DNA from: Sulfitobacter sp. THAF37 | GTDB lineage: Bacteria; Pseudomonadota; Alphaproteobacteria; Rhodobacterales; Rhodobacteraceae | Reading direction: 5' to 3' | Length of the DNA stretch: 64,000 nt | Assembly (NCBI RefSeq): GCF_009363555.1 | Contig: NZ_CP045372.1 | Span: forward strand, 1-64,000 | In this document: positions 35,035-46,287 of the stretch, in pieces | Layout: the number at the start of each line of letters is the position of its first letter | Numbering within the stretch: the stretch's first letter is position 1 | Translations under genes and position numbers: made by a program | The notes under the pieces: generated by a model | The model's input: only the letters and a program-made list of their open reading frames with translations | What the model was told of the DNA's origin: nothing | Databases searched by the model: none

Positions 35035-36015
35035 CTAAGCCTCCGCCAGCGCCCTCACAGCGGACCAGAGGTCATCACTGACCTCAACCGTCTCGGCCGG
35101 TCGCTTGCCCTGCCCCGGCATCCGCGCACCTTCATCTGCGGAGGCCGCCTGAGCCAGCGCCGAAAGACGTGCCGCGAAATCCACCGACACCGATGGGTCG
35201 ATCACGATATAATACTGCCCAAGATCATGCGGCGCCCCCTCGGGCGCCTTGAGCGGCTGCACATCCTTCGACAAGAGGCCGCCCGCCATGCCCGCCGCCA
35301 GAATCTCTGCCATCAGGCCAAATCCCCAGCCCTTGTACCCCCCGACCGACACCAGCGACCCTTGCAGCGCCGCCTCGGGATCGGTGGTGGGCTTGCCGTC
35401 GGCGTCCAGCGCCCAGCCTTTCGGGATCGTCTCTCCGGCAGCTTTGGCCATCGTGATCTTGCCCCGGGCGACAGTGGTGGTGGACTGGTCGAACTGCATG
35501 GCGATGCCGCCCTGCCCATCCGGCACGGAAAAGGCGATGGGGTTGGTGCCGATCACCCGCGTGCGTCCCCCCGGTGCCGCCACGATGGGCGAGGCATTGG
35601 TGAAGCCGATGCCGATGAGGCCCGCCCGCGCGATCTGTTCGGTGAAATACCCCAATGCGGTGCAGGTATGGGCGTGGCCGATCGCCAGCGTCGCGATGCC
35701 GTGCTGGCGCGCCGCATCCAGCGCCACGGTCAGCCCGTAGGCAAAAGCAGGCTGAGCGAACCCAAAGCGCGCATCGACCTGTACAACCGCCGGGCGTGGC
35801 TTTGTGACGACCGCAGAGACATCGCCTTTGACGCGTCCGGTCCTGAGCTGTCGGCAATAGCTTTCCACATAGTAAAGGCCGCAGATCCGGTTGCCGACCG
35901 CTTCCGCCGCTGCGACCGCCCGCGCGACTTCGGCGGCGGCAAAGGTATCGGCCCCATGCCCCATTAGGGCGGCCTGGACAGTTTCGGCGATTTCCTTCAG
36001 TGCGACCTCTGCCAT
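35035..36015 (-). CDS. Ldh-family (malate/L-lactate-type) oxidoreductase
   Basis: A 326-residue NAD(P)-dependent dehydrogenase of the LDH2/MDH2 family, distinct from classical lactate dehydrogenase. GHGADTFAAAEVARAVAAAEAVGNRICG lies at the N-terminus, IGHAHTCTALGYFTEQIARAGLIGIGFTNASP near residues 110-141, RVIGTNPIAFSVP near residue 150 and GGYKGWGFGLMAEILA near residue 230. The substrate is not set by sequence alone (malate, lactate, sulfolactate and ureidoglycolate are known in the family). The ATG at 36015 gives MAEVALKE. Confidence 0.9.
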   Translation of the reverse strand: MAEVALKEIAETVQAALMGHGADTFAAAEVARAVAAAEAVGNRICGLYYVESYCRQLRTGRVKGDVSAVVTKPRPAVVQVDARFGFAQPAFAYGLTVALDAARQHGIATLAIGHAHTCTALGYFTEQIARAGLIGIGFTNASPIVAAPGGRTRVIGTNPIAFSVPDGQGGIAMQFDQSTTTVARGKITMAKAAGETIPKGWALDADGKPTTDPEAALQGSLVSVGGYKGWGFGLMAEILAAGMAGGLLSKDVQPLKAPEGAPHDLGQYYIVIDPSVSVDFAARLSALAQAASADEGARMPGQGKRPAETVEVSDDLWSAVRALAEA

Positions 36016-36108
36016 GAACGATCGTCTCCCGGTGCGGCAGGCCCAGTCTGGGCCGGGCATGAAAGAACCGTCAAGCGTCTTGGCAAGAGGACCCCGAACG
36101 GGGCGAAA

Positions 36109-36792
36109 TCAGGCCGGTACCAGCCGTCCGGCGTCCAGTCTGATCTGGCGGTCCATCCGCCCGGCCAGGTCCAGGTTGTGCGTGGCGATCAGCGCCGCCA
36201 GCCCGGTGCCGCGCACCAGCGACATCAGCGCGGCGAACACCTGGTCCGAGGTGGCCGGGTCGAGGTTGCCCGTGGGTTCATCCGCCAGCAACAGGCGCGG
36301 TGCGTTGGCCAACGCCCGGCAGAAGGCAACGCGCTGTTGCTCGCCACCAGACAGGGCCGCCGGACGATGCTCCGCGCGCCCCACTATCCCGACCTGGGCC
36401 AGAAGGTCCTTCGCCCGCGCCTTTGCCGCGCCTGTTCCGGTGCCGTTGGCGAGCTGGGGCAACACGATGTTCTCCAGCGCGGTGAACTCGGGCAGCAGGT
36501 GGTGGAACTGGTAGATAAAGCCCACATCGGCGCGGCGCACTGCCGTCCGGCGGCGGTCGCCGAGACCGGTCATGTCCTCGCCGCCGATACCGACCGTTCC
36601 GGCATCGGGCGTGTCCAGCAGGCCCGCGATATGGAGCAGCGTGGATTTACCCGCACCCGAGGGGGCGACCAGCGCCACGATCTCGCCGGGGGCGACCTGC
36701 AGGTCGATGCCGCGCAGCACCTGCACCTCGTTGGGCGCGCCGGTGTTGTAGGACTTGGCGATGCCTTTCAGGTCGAGTGTCGGCTCATTCAT
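36109..36792 (-). CDS. lolD: Lipoprotein-releasing ABC transporter ATPase LolD
   Basis: A 227-residue ABC ATPase. Walker A is APSGAGKST near residue 43, followed by the LolD-type [18 protein letters not shown] (Q-loop region), signature LSGGEQQR near residue 147 and Walker [13 protein letters not shown] near residue 166, with H in ATHN. With the preceding membrane gene, whose end it overlaps by eight bases, it powers release of outer-membrane lipoproteins from the inner membrane. The first Gly of the usual GPSGSGKST is Ala here. Confidence 0.94.
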   Translation of the reverse strand: MNEPTLDLKGIAKSYNTGAPNEVQVLRGIDLQVAPGEIVALVAPSGAGKSTLLHIAGLLDTPDAGTVGIGGEDMTGLGDRRRTAVRRADVGFIYQFHHLLPEFTALENIVLPQLANGTGTGAAKARAKDLLAQVGIVGRAEHRPAALSGGEQQRVAFCRALANAPRLLLADEPTGNLDPATSDQVFAALMSLVRGTGLAALIATHNLDLAGRMDRQIRLDAGRLVPA

Positions 36793-38074
36793 AGCGCAAT
36801 GCCTCTACCGGGTTCATGCGCGCGGCGCGGCGCGCGGGAAAGATCGTGACGATAAAGGACAATCCCAGCGACAGCGCCACGGCGGACAGCACGTCCGCCA
36901 GCTGCAGCTTGGCGGGCAGGAAATAGATCCCGCGGATCGACGCATCCCACGCGGTGCCGCCCGACAGGTAGTTCACCGCGGCAAATATCTGGTCGACGTA
37001 GATGGCAAACAAACAGCCCAGGATCACCCCCATCGCGGTCCCGATGATCCCCGTAAAGGCGCCGCAGATGAAAAAGACGCGCAGCACCGACCCTTCGGTC
37101 AGGCCCATCGTCCGCAGGATGCCAATGTCGCGGCCCTTGTTCTTGACCAGCATGATCAGCCCCGAAACGATGTTCATCGCCGCGATCAGGACTAGCACGG
37201 AAAGGATGACGAACATCACCCGGTCCTCGATGTCCAGCGCATTCAGGAAGGACCCCGAAGCATCGCGCCAGGTCCAGACCTGCGCCCGGTCCCCGGCGGC
37301 CTGCAACAGCGGCACGGCCAGGTCGTCCACCGCTTCGGGTTCTTCAACCATCACTTCAATTTCATCCGCCAACCCCTCGCGATTGAAGAATGATTGTGCC
37401 TCGGCCAGGGGCAGGTAGACGCGGGTGCGATCAATGTCGTAGCGGCCCGCCTCAAAGATATAGACCACCTCGTAGGCGTTCACGCGGGGGCTGGTGCCAA
37501 AGGCGGTCTTGACCCCGTTGGGCGAGATCAGCTTGACCCTGTCGCCCACGTCCACGCCCAGAATGCGCGCCACGCCCGCGCCGATGGCCATGCCCTGGTC
37601 AAAGCGGTCGATGTCGCCCACCGCGTTTTCGGACCCTGCGATGCGCGGAATGGTCTTGAGATCCTCCAGCGCGATGCCAAACACCTCGACGCCCGCGTTG
37701 GACTGGCCGCGGTTCGCCATCACCTGCTGGCGCACCAGCGGTGCGGCACGGGTCACGCCCGGCACGCGGGCGATGTTGGCGGCCATGTCCGTGTAGTTCG
37801 AAATCGACCGGTCGATCTGGCCGTTTTCAGCCACTTCGCCCAACTGGTAGACCGTCACATGGGCATTGGCCCCAAGAATGGTATCGACGAATTCCGCGCG
37901 AAACCCCGACCGCACAGACAGCGTGGCGATCAGGGCAAAGACCGCGAGCGTGATGCCGATCAGGCTGATCCAGGTCATGACACTGACGCCGCCTTCGGCC
38001 CGGCGGGCGCGCAGGTAGCGCCAGGCGATCATCCATTCGAAGGGGGCAAAGGGGGTGGTGCTTTTCTGCGCCAT
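36785..38074 (-). CDS. lolC: Lipoprotein-releasing permease LolC/LolE
   Basis: A 429-residue permease with one N-terminal helix ([38 protein letters not shown] broken over residues 13-50), a large periplasmic domain, and three C-terminal helices ending [42 protein letters not shown] and the final [18 protein letters not shown] are LolC/E hallmarks. A single fused gene instead of separate lolC and lolE is usual in alphaproteobacteria. It is followed by lolD. Confidence 0.94.
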   Translation of the reverse strand: MAQKSTTPFAPFEWMIAWRYLRARRAEGGVSVMTWISLIGITLAVFALIATLSVRSGFRAEFVDTILGANAHVTVYQLGEVAENGQIDRSISNYTDMAANIARVPGVTRAAPLVRQQVMANRGQSNAGVEVFGIALEDLKTIPRIAGSENAVGDIDRFDQGMAIGAGVARILGVDVGDRVKLISPNGVKTAFGTSPRVNAYEVVYIFEAGRYDIDRTRVYLPLAEAQSFFNREGLADEIEVMVEEPEAVDDLAVPLLQAAGDRAQVWTWRDASGSFLNALDIEDRVMFVILSVLVLIAAMNIVSGLIMLVKNKGRDIGILRTMGLTEGSVLRVFFICGAFTGIIGTAMGVILGCLFAIYVDQIFAAVNYLSGGTAWDASIRGIYFLPAKLQLADVLSAVALSLGLSFIVTIFPARRAARMNPVEALRYE

Positions 38075-38121
38075 GCGGGCTCCTGAGATTTGGCGCAAAC
38101 TGGGCCTTTGCGCCTGCAGCG

Positions 38122-38616
38122 TCAAGCGCGCTTTGCGCGGCGCAGAGGCGCGGCCAACAGGCGCAGCACAAGGCCGAGACCAGCGGCCCCCAATACAAAG
38201 CCCAATCCGGCAAAGACCAGACCCGCAAAGTGGATCGGCACGGCGGGCTGGTAGGCGGCCCAGGCCGCGCGGGCGATCTGGCTGTCGGTCAGCCGGGTGG
38301 CGTGGTAGGCGCGCATGAAAGGCCCCTGCCCCTCGATCGCTGCCAGATCGGCGCGCAGCCGGTCATAGCGCAGGAAGGTCGCCGTCATGTCCGCGCGCCG
38401 CCGGTCAAGGAACTCGGTGCCGCGCATCTGTGCCAGGGCCTCGCTCCGTGTCAGGCCCACGGCGGCGGCGGACGTGTCGAAATCAGCAACCACCTCGGCC
38501 AGCGCATCGACCGCACCGCCCAGCCGCTGGGCATATTGCTGCGAAAATTCGGGGAATTGCGACAGGCCCGCTGCCCCGGCAAGCCCGCCCGCAAGCGTCA
38601 GCGCCCGCAGGATCAT
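38122..38616 (-). CDS. DUF2937 family membrane protein
   Basis: A 164-residue protein: a signal-like N-terminal helix (ILRALTLAGGLAGAAGL), then LSQFPEFSQQYAQRLGGAVDAL, which is the DUF2937 hallmark, a helical middle and a C-terminal hydrophobic helix (LVFAGLGFVLGAAGLGLVLRLL). Function unknown. It sits between proS and lolC on the same strand, 47 bases before lolC. Confidence 0.85.
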   Translation of the reverse strand: MILRALTLAGGLAGAAGLSQFPEFSQQYAQRLGGAVDALAEVVADFDTSAAAVGLTRSEALAQMRGTEFLDRRRADMTATFLRYDRLRADLAAIEGQGPFMRAYHATRLTDSQIARAAWAAYQPAVPIHFAGLVFAGLGFVLGAAGLGLVLRLLAAPLRRAKRA

Positions 38617-38742
38617 GGCCACCCCGGCGCGGCGGCTGCCGGACCCTGCGGTACCATGCCCGTCAATCTGACAGCGATGCACATCCGGCCTGCCCCCTTT
38701 TTTCGAGCAACCCTACATCCCGGCCCATCGCCCGTCCAATGC

Positions 38743-40083
38743 TCAGAGAATTCCGGCGTAAACCTGCACAACCCGTTCCACCGCCTGCTCCGGCGTCATC
38801 TCCTCGCTCTCGCCGGTGCGGCGGGAGGTCAGCTCCACCACCCCGTTCTTGAGCCCCCTTGGCCCCACCGTGATCCGCCACGGCAGACCGATCAGGTCCA
38901 TGGTCGCAAACTTCGCCCCGGCCCCGCCCTTTGTGTCGTCGTAAAGCGGGTCCAGCCCGGCCGTGCGCAGCGACCGGTAGAGCGCGTCGCAGGCGGCGTC
39001 GGCTTCGGCATCGCCCTGCTTGAGGTTCACGATGCCGCAATGGAACGGCGTAACCCCTTCGGGCCAGATGATCCCGCGCTCGTCGTGGCTGGCCTCGATG
39101 ATCGCCCCCAGAAGCCGGCTGACCCCGATCCCGTGGCTGCCCATATGCACCGGCACCGGTTTGCCGTCGGGCCCTTGCACGGTGGCACCCATCGGCTCCG
39201 AATATTTGGTGCCGAAGTAGAAGATCTGCCCCACTTCGATGCCCCGCGCGGTGCGGCGACGGTCTTCGGGGATCTGGTTGAACACCGCCTCGTCGTGGGT
39301 TTCATCCGTCCGGGCGTAGCGCGAAGTGAACTCCTCCAGCACGGCGGCACAGGCGGCGTGATCGTCGTGGTCGATCTCGCGGTCGCCGAACTTCAGGTCC
39401 GTGATCTCGCTGTCGTAGAACACCTCCGACTCGCCCGTTTCGGCCAGCACCAGGAATTCGTGGGTGTCATCCCCGCCGATGGGGCCAGAGTCGGCACGCA
39501 TCGGGATCGCCTGAAGGCCCATCCGCTCGTAGGTGCGCAGATAGCTGACCAGGTGGCGGTTGTAGGCGTGCAGCGCGTCCTCCTTGGTCAGGTCGAAGTT
39601 GTAGCCGTCCTTCATCAGAAACTCGCGACCGCGCATCACGCCAAAGCGCGGGCGGATCTCGTCACGGAACTTCCACTGGATGTGGTAGAGCGTCAGCGGC
39701 AGGTCCTTGTAGCTGCCCACGTGGCTGCGGAAGATGTCGGTGATCAGCTCTTCGTTGGTGGGACCGTAAAGCATGTCGCGGTCCTGCCGGTCGCGGATGC
39801 GCAGCATCTCGGGGCCATAGGCGTCGTAGCGGCCCGATTCCCGCCACAGATCCGCCGATTGCAGGGTCGGCATCAGCATCGGGATGTGGCCCACGCGCTG
39901 CTGTTCCTCGTGCACGATCTGTTCGATCCGGCGCAGCACCTTGTAGCCCAGCGGCAGCCAGGAATAGATCCCCGCGCTTGCCTGCTTGATCATGCCCGCC
40001 CGCAGCATCAGCCGGTGGCTGACGATCTGCGCCTCGCTGGGCGTTTCTTTCAGCACGGGCAGGAAATATCGGCTCAGACGCAT
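38743..40083 (-). CDS. proS: Proline--tRNA ligase (short alphaproteobacterial type)
   Basis: A 446-residue class II synthetase charging tRNA-Pro. [33 protein letters not shown] gives motif 1 across residues 26-58, GPTNEELIT and [29 protein letters not shown] motif 2 and its loop, and [15 protein letters not shown] motif 3. It lacks the ~180-residue editing insertion found in E. coli ProRS, which is normal for this lineage, where a separate protein usually edits. The start at MRLSRYFLP matches relatives. Confidence 0.97.
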   Translation of the reverse strand: MRLSRYFLPVLKETPSEAQIVSHRLMLRAGMIKQASAGIYSWLPLGYKVLRRIEQIVHEEQQRVGHIPMLMPTLQSADLWRESGRYDAYGPEMLRIRDRQDRDMLYGPTNEELITDIFRSHVGSYKDLPLTLYHIQWKFRDEIRPRFGVMRGREFLMKDGYNFDLTKEDALHAYNRHLVSYLRTYERMGLQAIPMRADSGPIGGDDTHEFLVLAETGESEVFYDSEITDLKFGDREIDHDDHAACAAVLEEFTSRYARTDETHDEAVFNQIPEDRRRTARGIEVGQIFYFGTKYSEPMGATVQGPDGKPVPVHMGSHGIGVSRLLGAIIEASHDERGIIWPEGVTPFHCGIVNLKQGDAEADAACDALYRSLRTAGLDPLYDDTKGGAGAKFATMDLIGLPWRITVGPRGLKNGVVELTSRRTGESEEMTPEQAVERVVQVYAGIL

Positions 40084-40266
40084 GGCGGGCTTCCTCGTTT
40101 TGTCAGGTCTCGGGCCTGACTATGCCATGTCCGCGCCGCCCGCAATCGCGATGCGCGGGCAAGATCATGTTTGATATTCCTCGCCCCGCCCTACGTTCAT
40201 GCCCGACCGGCCTGCGCCGCTCGACCGCGCACCCTTTGACGTTTCCCTGGAAAAGAGAGCCACACA

Positions 40267-41904
40267 ATGCCTTCCCACTCCGTCCACCCAGCCGCCCGTG
40301 CCTACGCCCGCGAAGTCACCGACGGCACCCTGTCCCGGCGCGAATTCCTGACCCGCGCCACCGCGCTCGGGATGACAGCCACGGCGGCCTATGCGCTGAT
40401 CGGCCTGCCGCGCCCCGCGCGGGCTGCGGCCCATGCGCAACAGGGCGGCACCCTGCGCATCCAGAGCAGCGTAAAGGCGCTGAAGGATCCGCGCACCTTC
40501 GACTGGCCGCAGATGTCGAACTTTACCCGCGGCTGGCTGGAGTACCTGGTCGAATACCAGACCGACGGCACCTTCGCGCCCGCCCTGCTGGAAAGCTGGG
40601 AGATCAACCAAAACGCCACCGAATACACGTTGAAGGTGCGCGACGGCGTGACCTGGAACAACGGCGACCCCTTCACCGCCGAAGACGTCGCGATGAACAT
40701 CGAACGCTGGTGCGACAAGGCGGTCGAAGGCAACTCCATGGCCTCCCGCATGGCGTCTCTGGTGGACAATGACACCGGAAAGGCGCGCGAGGGCGCGATC
40801 GAGGTCGTCGACGACCGCACCGTGAAGCTGATGCTGAACAACGCCGACATCACGCTGATCGCGGGCTTCTCCGACTATCCCGCCGCAGTGGTACACAGCT
40901 CCGCCACCGGCAACCCGCTGGAAAATCCGATCGGCACTGGCCCCTATCTGCCCGCAGAATTCGAGGTCGGCGTCAGGGCGGTGCTGGAACGCAACCAGGA
41001 CCACCAATGGTGGGGCGAAGGCGCCTATCTGGACCGGATCGAATACATCGACTACGGCACCGAGCAATCCGCGGTTCTCTCCGCCGTCGAATCCGATGAA
41101 GTGGACATGCTCTACGAATCGCTTGGCGACTACATCACGCTCTTCGACGATTTCGGCTGGGAACAATCCGAAGCGGTGACTGCGAACACCATCGTGATCC
41201 GCACCAATCAGGAGGCCGAGGTGAACGGCACCAAACCCTATGCCGACGTCCGCGTGCGCCGCGCTCTCGCCATGGCGGTCGACAATGCCATCTGTCTCGA
41301 ACTGGGGTTCAACGACAACGGGCTGGTGGCAGAGAACCACCATGTCGCGCCGCTGCACCCCGAATACGCCGACGTGGGCAAACCCGTCTTCGACCCGGCT
41401 GCCGCACGCGCCCTGATGGAAGAGGCCGGGATGGCGGACTTCGAACACGAGCTCATCTCGATCGACGACACCTGGCGCAAGAACACCACCGACAGCGTGG
41501 CGGCCCAGCTGCGCGACGCGGGCATCAACGTCAAAAGAACCATTCTGCCGGGTGCCACCTTCTGGAACGACTGGGTGGGCTATCCCTTCTCCTCCACCGA
41601 CTGGGCACAGCGGCCACTGGGCGTGCAGGTGCTGGCGCTGGCCTACCGCTCGGGCGAGGCCTGGAACGAGACCGCCTTTTCCAACGAGGAATTCGACGCC
41701 CTGCTGACCGAGGCGCTGGCCATAGCCGACGCCGACCAGCGCCGCGAGGTCATGGCGAAGATCGAAAACCTGATGCGCGACGAAGGCGTGGTGATCCAAC
41801 CCTACTGGCGCTCGATCTACCGCCACTATCGTCCCGGCGTGGTGGGTGCGGAAATGCACCCGACTTTCGAAATCCACGTGGTCAAACTGGGCTTCGCCGC
41901 CTGA
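40267..41904 (+). CDS. Tat-exported peptide-type ABC substrate-binding protein
   Basis: A 545-residue family 5 extracellular solute-binding protein (dipeptide/oligopeptide/opine type). The N-terminus carries a twin-arginine signal ([16 protein letters not shown], residues 23-38) ending near [38 protein letters not shown] near residues 100-135 is the family signature, and [12 protein letters not shown] lies near residue 330. The ligand is not inferable. No permease or ATPase gene is adjacent: upstream is proS on the other strand, downstream is pepT, also reversed. Those subunits must be elsewhere. Confidence 0.9.
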   Translation: MPSHSVHPAARAYAREVTDGTLSRREFLTRATALGMTATAAYALIGLPRPARAAAHAQQGGTLRIQSSVKALKDPRTFDWPQMSNFTRGWLEYLVEYQTDGTFAPALLESWEINQNATEYTLKVRDGVTWNNGDPFTAEDVAMNIERWCDKAVEGNSMASRMASLVDNDTGKAREGAIEVVDDRTVKLMLNNADITLIAGFSDYPAAVVHSSATGNPLENPIGTGPYLPAEFEVGVRAVLERNQDHQWWGEGAYLDRIEYIDYGTEQSAVLSAVESDEVDMLYESLGDYITLFDDFGWEQSEAVTANTIVIRTNQEAEVNGTKPYADVRVRRALAMAVDNAICLELGFNDNGLVAENHHVAPLHPEYADVGKPVFDPAAARALMEEAGMADFEHELISIDDTWRKNTTDSVAAQLRDAGINVKRTILPGATFWNDWVGYPFSSTDWAQRPLGVQVLALAYRSGEAWNETAFSNEEFDALLTEALAIADADQRREVMAKIENLMRDEGVVIQPYWRSIYRHYRPGVVGAEMHPTFEIHVVKLGFAA

Positions 41905-41910
41905 CACACC

Positions 41911-42052
41911 GCGACCGGCGCGCAGCTGCCTGCCGGTCGCCCTCCTGCCCGTTCATTGTTCCGAAAAATACACCAGAGCGCGAGACAGCGTCTCGCACCG
42001 CGATTTCGCGCAGCCGAATCGCCCGGATTCGGATGCGGGCCGCAGGCCCGCA
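41911..42052. terminator. Run of hairpins between convergent genes
   Basis: Four hairpins lie between the substrate-binding protein stop and the pepT stop: GCGACCGGC/GCCGGTCGC (41911-41919, 41932-41940), GCGAGAC-AGC-GTCTCGC (41980-41996), a CCGAATC/GATTCGG stem near 42013-42032, and TGCGGGCC-GCA-GGCCCGCA (42034-42052). A TTCATTGTTCCGAAAAATA motif, common after Rhodobacterales genes, lies at 41952-41970. A bidirectional terminator is likely. Confidence 0.5.
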
Positions 42053-42055
42053 CCG

Positions 42056-43291
42056 TCAGGTCACGGCACGCCGGGCCAATGCAATCGCCACCTGCGTCGA
42101 AAGCGCCATGTCCTGCACGGAAATCCACTCCAAAGGCCCGTGAATTTCCTGCATGCCGGTAAACACATTGGGGCACGGCACCCCCATCTCCGTCAGGCGC
42201 GACCCGTCGGTGCCGCCCCGGATCGGGACCGATATCGGGTCCAGACCGACGTCTGCCACTGCTGCACGGACCAGATCCACCGGGGTCATGTCCTTCTCCA
42301 GCCAATAGCGCATATTGCGGTACTGCGGCGCGATCTCACAGGTGATCCGCGCCCGCGGCTCGGTCGCCGCCACGGCGTCGCAGACCTGCCGCAGCAGCGC
42401 GCCCTTGGCCTCCAGCCCCTCGCGCTCGAAATCGCGCAGTATCAGGGTGATCTCCGCCTCGGACGACCCGCCGTGCATCTCCACCACATGAATGAACCCC
42501 TCGCGTCCCTCCGTGGTCTCGGGCGTCATGGTCACATGTGGCAGGGTCATCACGATCTTGGAGGCGAGATGCAAAGCGTTCACCAACTTGCCCTTGGCAA
42601 AGCCCGGATGCGCCGAGACGCCCGTCACCGTCACCTTGGCGCCATCCGCCGAGAAGGTCTCGTATTCGATCTCGCCCGGCTTGCCGCCGTCGAAGGTATA
42701 GGCGAAATCCGCGGCAAAATCCTTCGGCAGGCGCGGATCGACGCCGCGCCCGATCTCCTCATCCGGGGTAAAGGCCAGGCGGATCGGCCCGTGCGGGATG
42801 TCGGGGTTCTGCAGCAGGTGATGCGCCGCGGTCATCGCGATGGCCACACCGGCCTTGTCGTCGCCCCCCAACAGGGTCAGCCCGCTTGCGGTAATGATAT
42901 CCTCGCCCGCCTTTCCCGCCAGATGGGGAGAGACGTCAGGATTCAGCTTCAGCTCCGGCGCGTCGGCAAAGGAAATCTCGCCGCCGTTGTAGCGACGGTG
43001 CACGACAGGCTTGACCCCGGTCGCGTTGAACTGGGGCGCCGTATCCACATGGGCACACCACCCCATCACCGGCCCCGGCGCGGTGCCGGGCACGGTGGCC
43101 AGGACCACCCCGTAGTCCGTCAGGGTCACGTCCTGCGCCCCCATCTGCTCCAGCTCGGCGACCAGCATCCGCGACAGATCCAGCTGAACAGCCGTGCTGG
43201 GCTGGCTGTCCGAGTCGGCATCGCTCTGCGTGTCGATTGCGGCATAGCGTACCAGCCGCTGCTCAAGTTCCTCGTCGAATGCGCTGCGCAT
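42056..43291 (-). CDS. pepT: Peptidase T (tripeptide aminopeptidase)
   Basis: A 411-residue M20-family metalloaminopeptidase removing the N-terminal residue from tripeptides. WCAHVDTAPQFN near residue 77 holds the first zinc His and Asp, LLGGDDKAGVAIAM near residue 138 the bridging Asp, FTPDEEIGRGVD near residue 172 the catalytic Glu pair, FDGGKPGEIEYETF and VSAHPGFAKGKLVNAL the dimer region, and GGTDGSRLTEMGVPCPNVFTG the end of the site. All ligands appear intact. It is divergent from the MetOD1 gene. Confidence 0.95.
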   Translation of the reverse strand: MRSAFDEELEQRLVRYAAIDTQSDADSDSQPSTAVQLDLSRMLVAELEQMGAQDVTLTDYGVVLATVPGTAPGPVMGWCAHVDTAPQFNATGVKPVVHRRYNGGEISFADAPELKLNPDVSPHLAGKAGEDIITASGLTLLGGDDKAGVAIAMTAAHHLLQNPDIPHGPIRLAFTPDEEIGRGVDPRLPKDFAADFAYTFDGGKPGEIEYETFSADGAKVTVTGVSAHPGFAKGKLVNALHLASKIVMTLPHVTMTPETTEGREGFIHVVEMHGGSSEAEITLILRDFEREGLEAKGALLRQVCDAVAATEPRARITCEIAPQYRNMRYWLEKDMTPVDLVRAAVADVGLDPISVPIRGGTDGSRLTEMGVPCPNVFTGMQEIHGPLEWISVQDMALSTQVAIALARRAVT

Positions 43292-43487
43292 GGGGCCTCC
43301 TGCCGATCCTTGCCGCGCAGCCTAGGCGGCCTGTCGGCACAGTCAACAGCCCCCCGCAGTTGCAGGATCTCCGCGGCACGACAACCTGAGATTGGTTTCC
43401 CGCCCTTTTTGCGCTAAAACAGGTCACATACCGCTGATGGTCTCCATCACCGGAAGCCGCAGGCGAACACGCGCAGGACGAGGGACA

Positions 43488-44018
43488 ATGACCGAAGAAC
43501 TGCCAACACCGGATCGCACACCCGCGATCGAAAAAGACAGTTTCATGCGCTCCGTGCTGCGTGAACTGGCCGGGCTGCTGGAACAGACGGTCGGGGAACA
43601 TGAGGCGGAGGCCTATGTCAATCACGTCGGCGTTTCGCTGGGCCGGGCGCTGAACACGGATTATCGCGGTGCCTTTGACACCGACAGGCTGGACAGCAGG
43701 CAGGTCGCCGCAACCCTGGTCGACCTGAAAGCCCGGATCGACGGCGGCTTTTCGATCGAATCCCTCGACCCCGAAAAGATCGTGCTGGTAAACACCGCCT
43801 GCCCCTTCGGCGAACTGGTATTGGGCCGGCCCTCGCTGTGCCGTATGACGGCGACCATCTTCGGCCATATCACGGCCGAGAACCTTGGCTATGCGAGGGT
43901 CCGGATCGACAAAGCCATCGCGCGCGGAGATCCCGGCTGCCGGGTGATCGTCCATCTTATCCCACCCGAGCGCGGCGCCGCCATTGGCGAGAGCGAGTTC
44001 TTCGGAGCCGCGGATTAG
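43488..44018 (+). CDS. MetOD1 (methanogen output domain 1) protein
   Basis: A 176-residue soluble protein. LGRALNTDY near residue 55, VLVNTACPFGELVLGRPSLCRMTATIFGHI near residues 100-129 and RGDPGCRVIVHLIPPERG near residue 145 match the MetOD1 output domain, with Cys in CPFG, LCRM and GCRV. The domain often accompanies histidine kinases and may sense redox or metal signals, but this is not proven. The ATG has GAGGGA upstream. The kinase gene begins seven bases after its stop, so this is probably a regulatory pair. Confidence 0.75.
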   Translation: MTEELPTPDRTPAIEKDSFMRSVLRELAGLLEQTVGEHEAEAYVNHVGVSLGRALNTDYRGAFDTDRLDSRQVAATLVDLKARIDGGFSIESLDPEKIVLVNTACPFGELVLGRPSLCRMTATIFGHITAENLGYARVRIDKAIARGDPGCRVIVHLIPPERGAAIGESEFFGAAD

Positions 44019-44025
44019 GACCCGA

Positions 44026-46086
44026 ATGGAACGGATCAAGGCGAAAACACTGGATGCGCTGTCCCGGCTGACGGGGGACGCCACCGTGATCGTCGATCCG
44101 GCAGCACAGGTCATCCGCTATGCCAGCCCCCGCGCGATCGCGCTCGTTGGCCCGGTGCTCAACCGCCATGACCTGCCGGTTTCCGAGGTCTTTCTGACAG
44201 AGGGTACCGGCTTCGCATCTTTCATGCGCGATGCCCTGACGGTCACGTCGCCGATCATCTCGTAGGTCCTCCGCCACGGCGGCCAGCCCGCCCTCACGGC
44301 CAAGGCGATGCGGCTGGACACCGACGATGGCCCGCCGCAGGTGCTGCTCCTGCTCGAAGCGGAGCCGGAGCTTGCCGCGCGATTTCGCCTGCTGACGCAA
44401 AGGATCGACGAGTTGAACCTGGAGGTCAGCCGCCGCATCGACGCGGAGCGCAAATTGTCGGACATCGTGGCCTCCCTGCGCCGGTCTGTATCGGTGATCC
44501 GGCAACTCTCCGAGGTGGACATCGCGGGAAGCGACTTCATGCATGACGCCTGCAAAGTCATTTACGCAGTCATGCAGGTCAGGGGGCTGGCCATCGTCAG
44601 TGCGACACAGGGCCGCATGGAAGTGCGATGCACGGCAGGCTCCCTTGCGGACATGTTCCGCCAAACCACGCAGCTGGACATCTCCCTGGGCCATTTCCAG
44701 GATCTGCATCATGAACCGGGGGACAGATGGCGTGAGGCCCTGCTGGCGGCGACCTCGCGCATCTGCGCCGACCCCACGGCATTCGACGGCGCGGCGGTGC
44801 TGCCGCTGTCCCAATCCGGGGAGCTCAACGGCGGGCTCATTGTCGTCGGCCGCCCCGAGCTGCACCAGAGCGCCAGCGTTCAGCTCGAATGGGACCTGAT
44901 CGCGGAGACGCTTGGCAGCCTGATTTCGCGGGCCGAAATCGAGGCGCGGCTGATCCATGCGCAGAAATTGCAGGCCATCGGCCAGCTGACGGGCGGCATC
45001 GCCCATGACTTCAACAACATTCTCGCGGTGGTCATGGGAAACGCCGAATTGCTGCTGGAGGAAATGGGCACGCTCGACATGGAACTCGCCGGCGAGATCC
45101 ACGCGGCCGCCGCACGGGGCGCGACACTGACCTCTCGCCTGTTGTCCTTTGCCCGCAAACAGCCCCTGCAGCCCGAGCCTACCGACGTCAACGTCTTGCT
45201 GCGCGGCTTCGATCCGATGATCCGCCGCACGATCACCGAGAACATCGACTTCGAACTGGTCAGTACCGGCGGGCTTTGGCAAACCCAGATCGACCGCAGC
45301 CAGCTGGAGAATGCGGTGCTGAACCTGGCGGTCAACGCCCGCGACGCCATGCCCCAGGGCGGCAAACTGACCATCGAGACGGCCAATACCCGGCTGGACC
45401 ACGAGTACGCCGCGCGACACAGCGAAATCGAACCCGGCCAATACGTGATGATCGCGGTCAGCGACACCGGTAACGGCATGAGCAACGACGTCATCGAAGA
45501 GGCGTTTACCCCCTTCTTCACCACCAAGGAGGTCGGCAAGGGCAGCGGACTGGGGTTGAGCATGGTATTCGGCTTCGTCAAGCAATCGCTGGGCCATGTC
45601 AAAATCTACTCCGAGGCCAGCCTCGGTACGACAGTCCGAATGTACTTTCCCCGCCATTTCCCCAAGGAAACCGTGCCCCAGGAGGATGTCGGTGCGGGAT
45701 TGAAATCCGCTGCCATTGGCAAGGGCAGGATCCTGCTGGTGGAAGACGACCCCGGGGTCTTGCGTTTTCTGATGCGCAGCCTTGTTCTTTCCGGCTTTGA
45801 GGTCGAGGGCGCACTGACCGGTGAAGAAGGGATGGACCGGCTGAAACAGGGCGGCTTCGACATTCTGCTGACCGATGTCGTTCTGGGCGGAGAGATCAAC
45901 GGCGCGCAATTGGCCGAGGTGGCGGAAGAGATGTATCCGGATCTGCCGGTGCTGTTCATGTCTGGCTATACGGAGAATTCAATCGTGCACCACGGTCGCC
46001 TGGATCCCGGTGTCAATTTCATTTCCAAGCCCTTTACCCGCGACCAGCTGGTACGGCGGCTGAACGACATCCTGACCAGGAAATAA
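44026..46086 (+). pseudogene. Hybrid histidine kinase interrupted by an in-frame TAG
   Basis: One frame runs from the ATG at 44026 (AGGA five bases upstream) to 46086, interrupted by TAG at 44263-44265, codon 80. Before it lies a PAS-like stretch (LTGDATVIVDPAAQVIRYASPRAIALVG). After it come a coiled-coil/GAF-like region, then the kinase core: GGIAHDFNNILAVVMGNAELL (phospho-His), VNARDAMPQGG (N box), VSDTGNGMS (G1) and KGSGLGLSMV (G2). A receiver follows with ILLVEDD, phospho-Asp in LLTDVVLGG and Lys in FISKPF. An ATG at 44308 could still give a 592-residue kinase without the sensor part. A CAG-to-TAG change or a base-call error would explain it. Confidence 0.8.
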
Positions 46087-46287
46087 CCCGCCGCCAGACC
46101 TGTCCAACGGGGTCACGTTTATGTGACGGGCTGCCATACCGCCTGAAGTAACCGGCTCAAGCGACTGAAATGCAACGAGAAAGACCCCTAAAACGCCCAT
46201 CCTAGGCTTGTGACCCTGAGTTTGTTCAGGGCGCCGGTGGTCTATATCTTTGACCATGACGCGACCCAACGACGGAGGAGACCAAGC

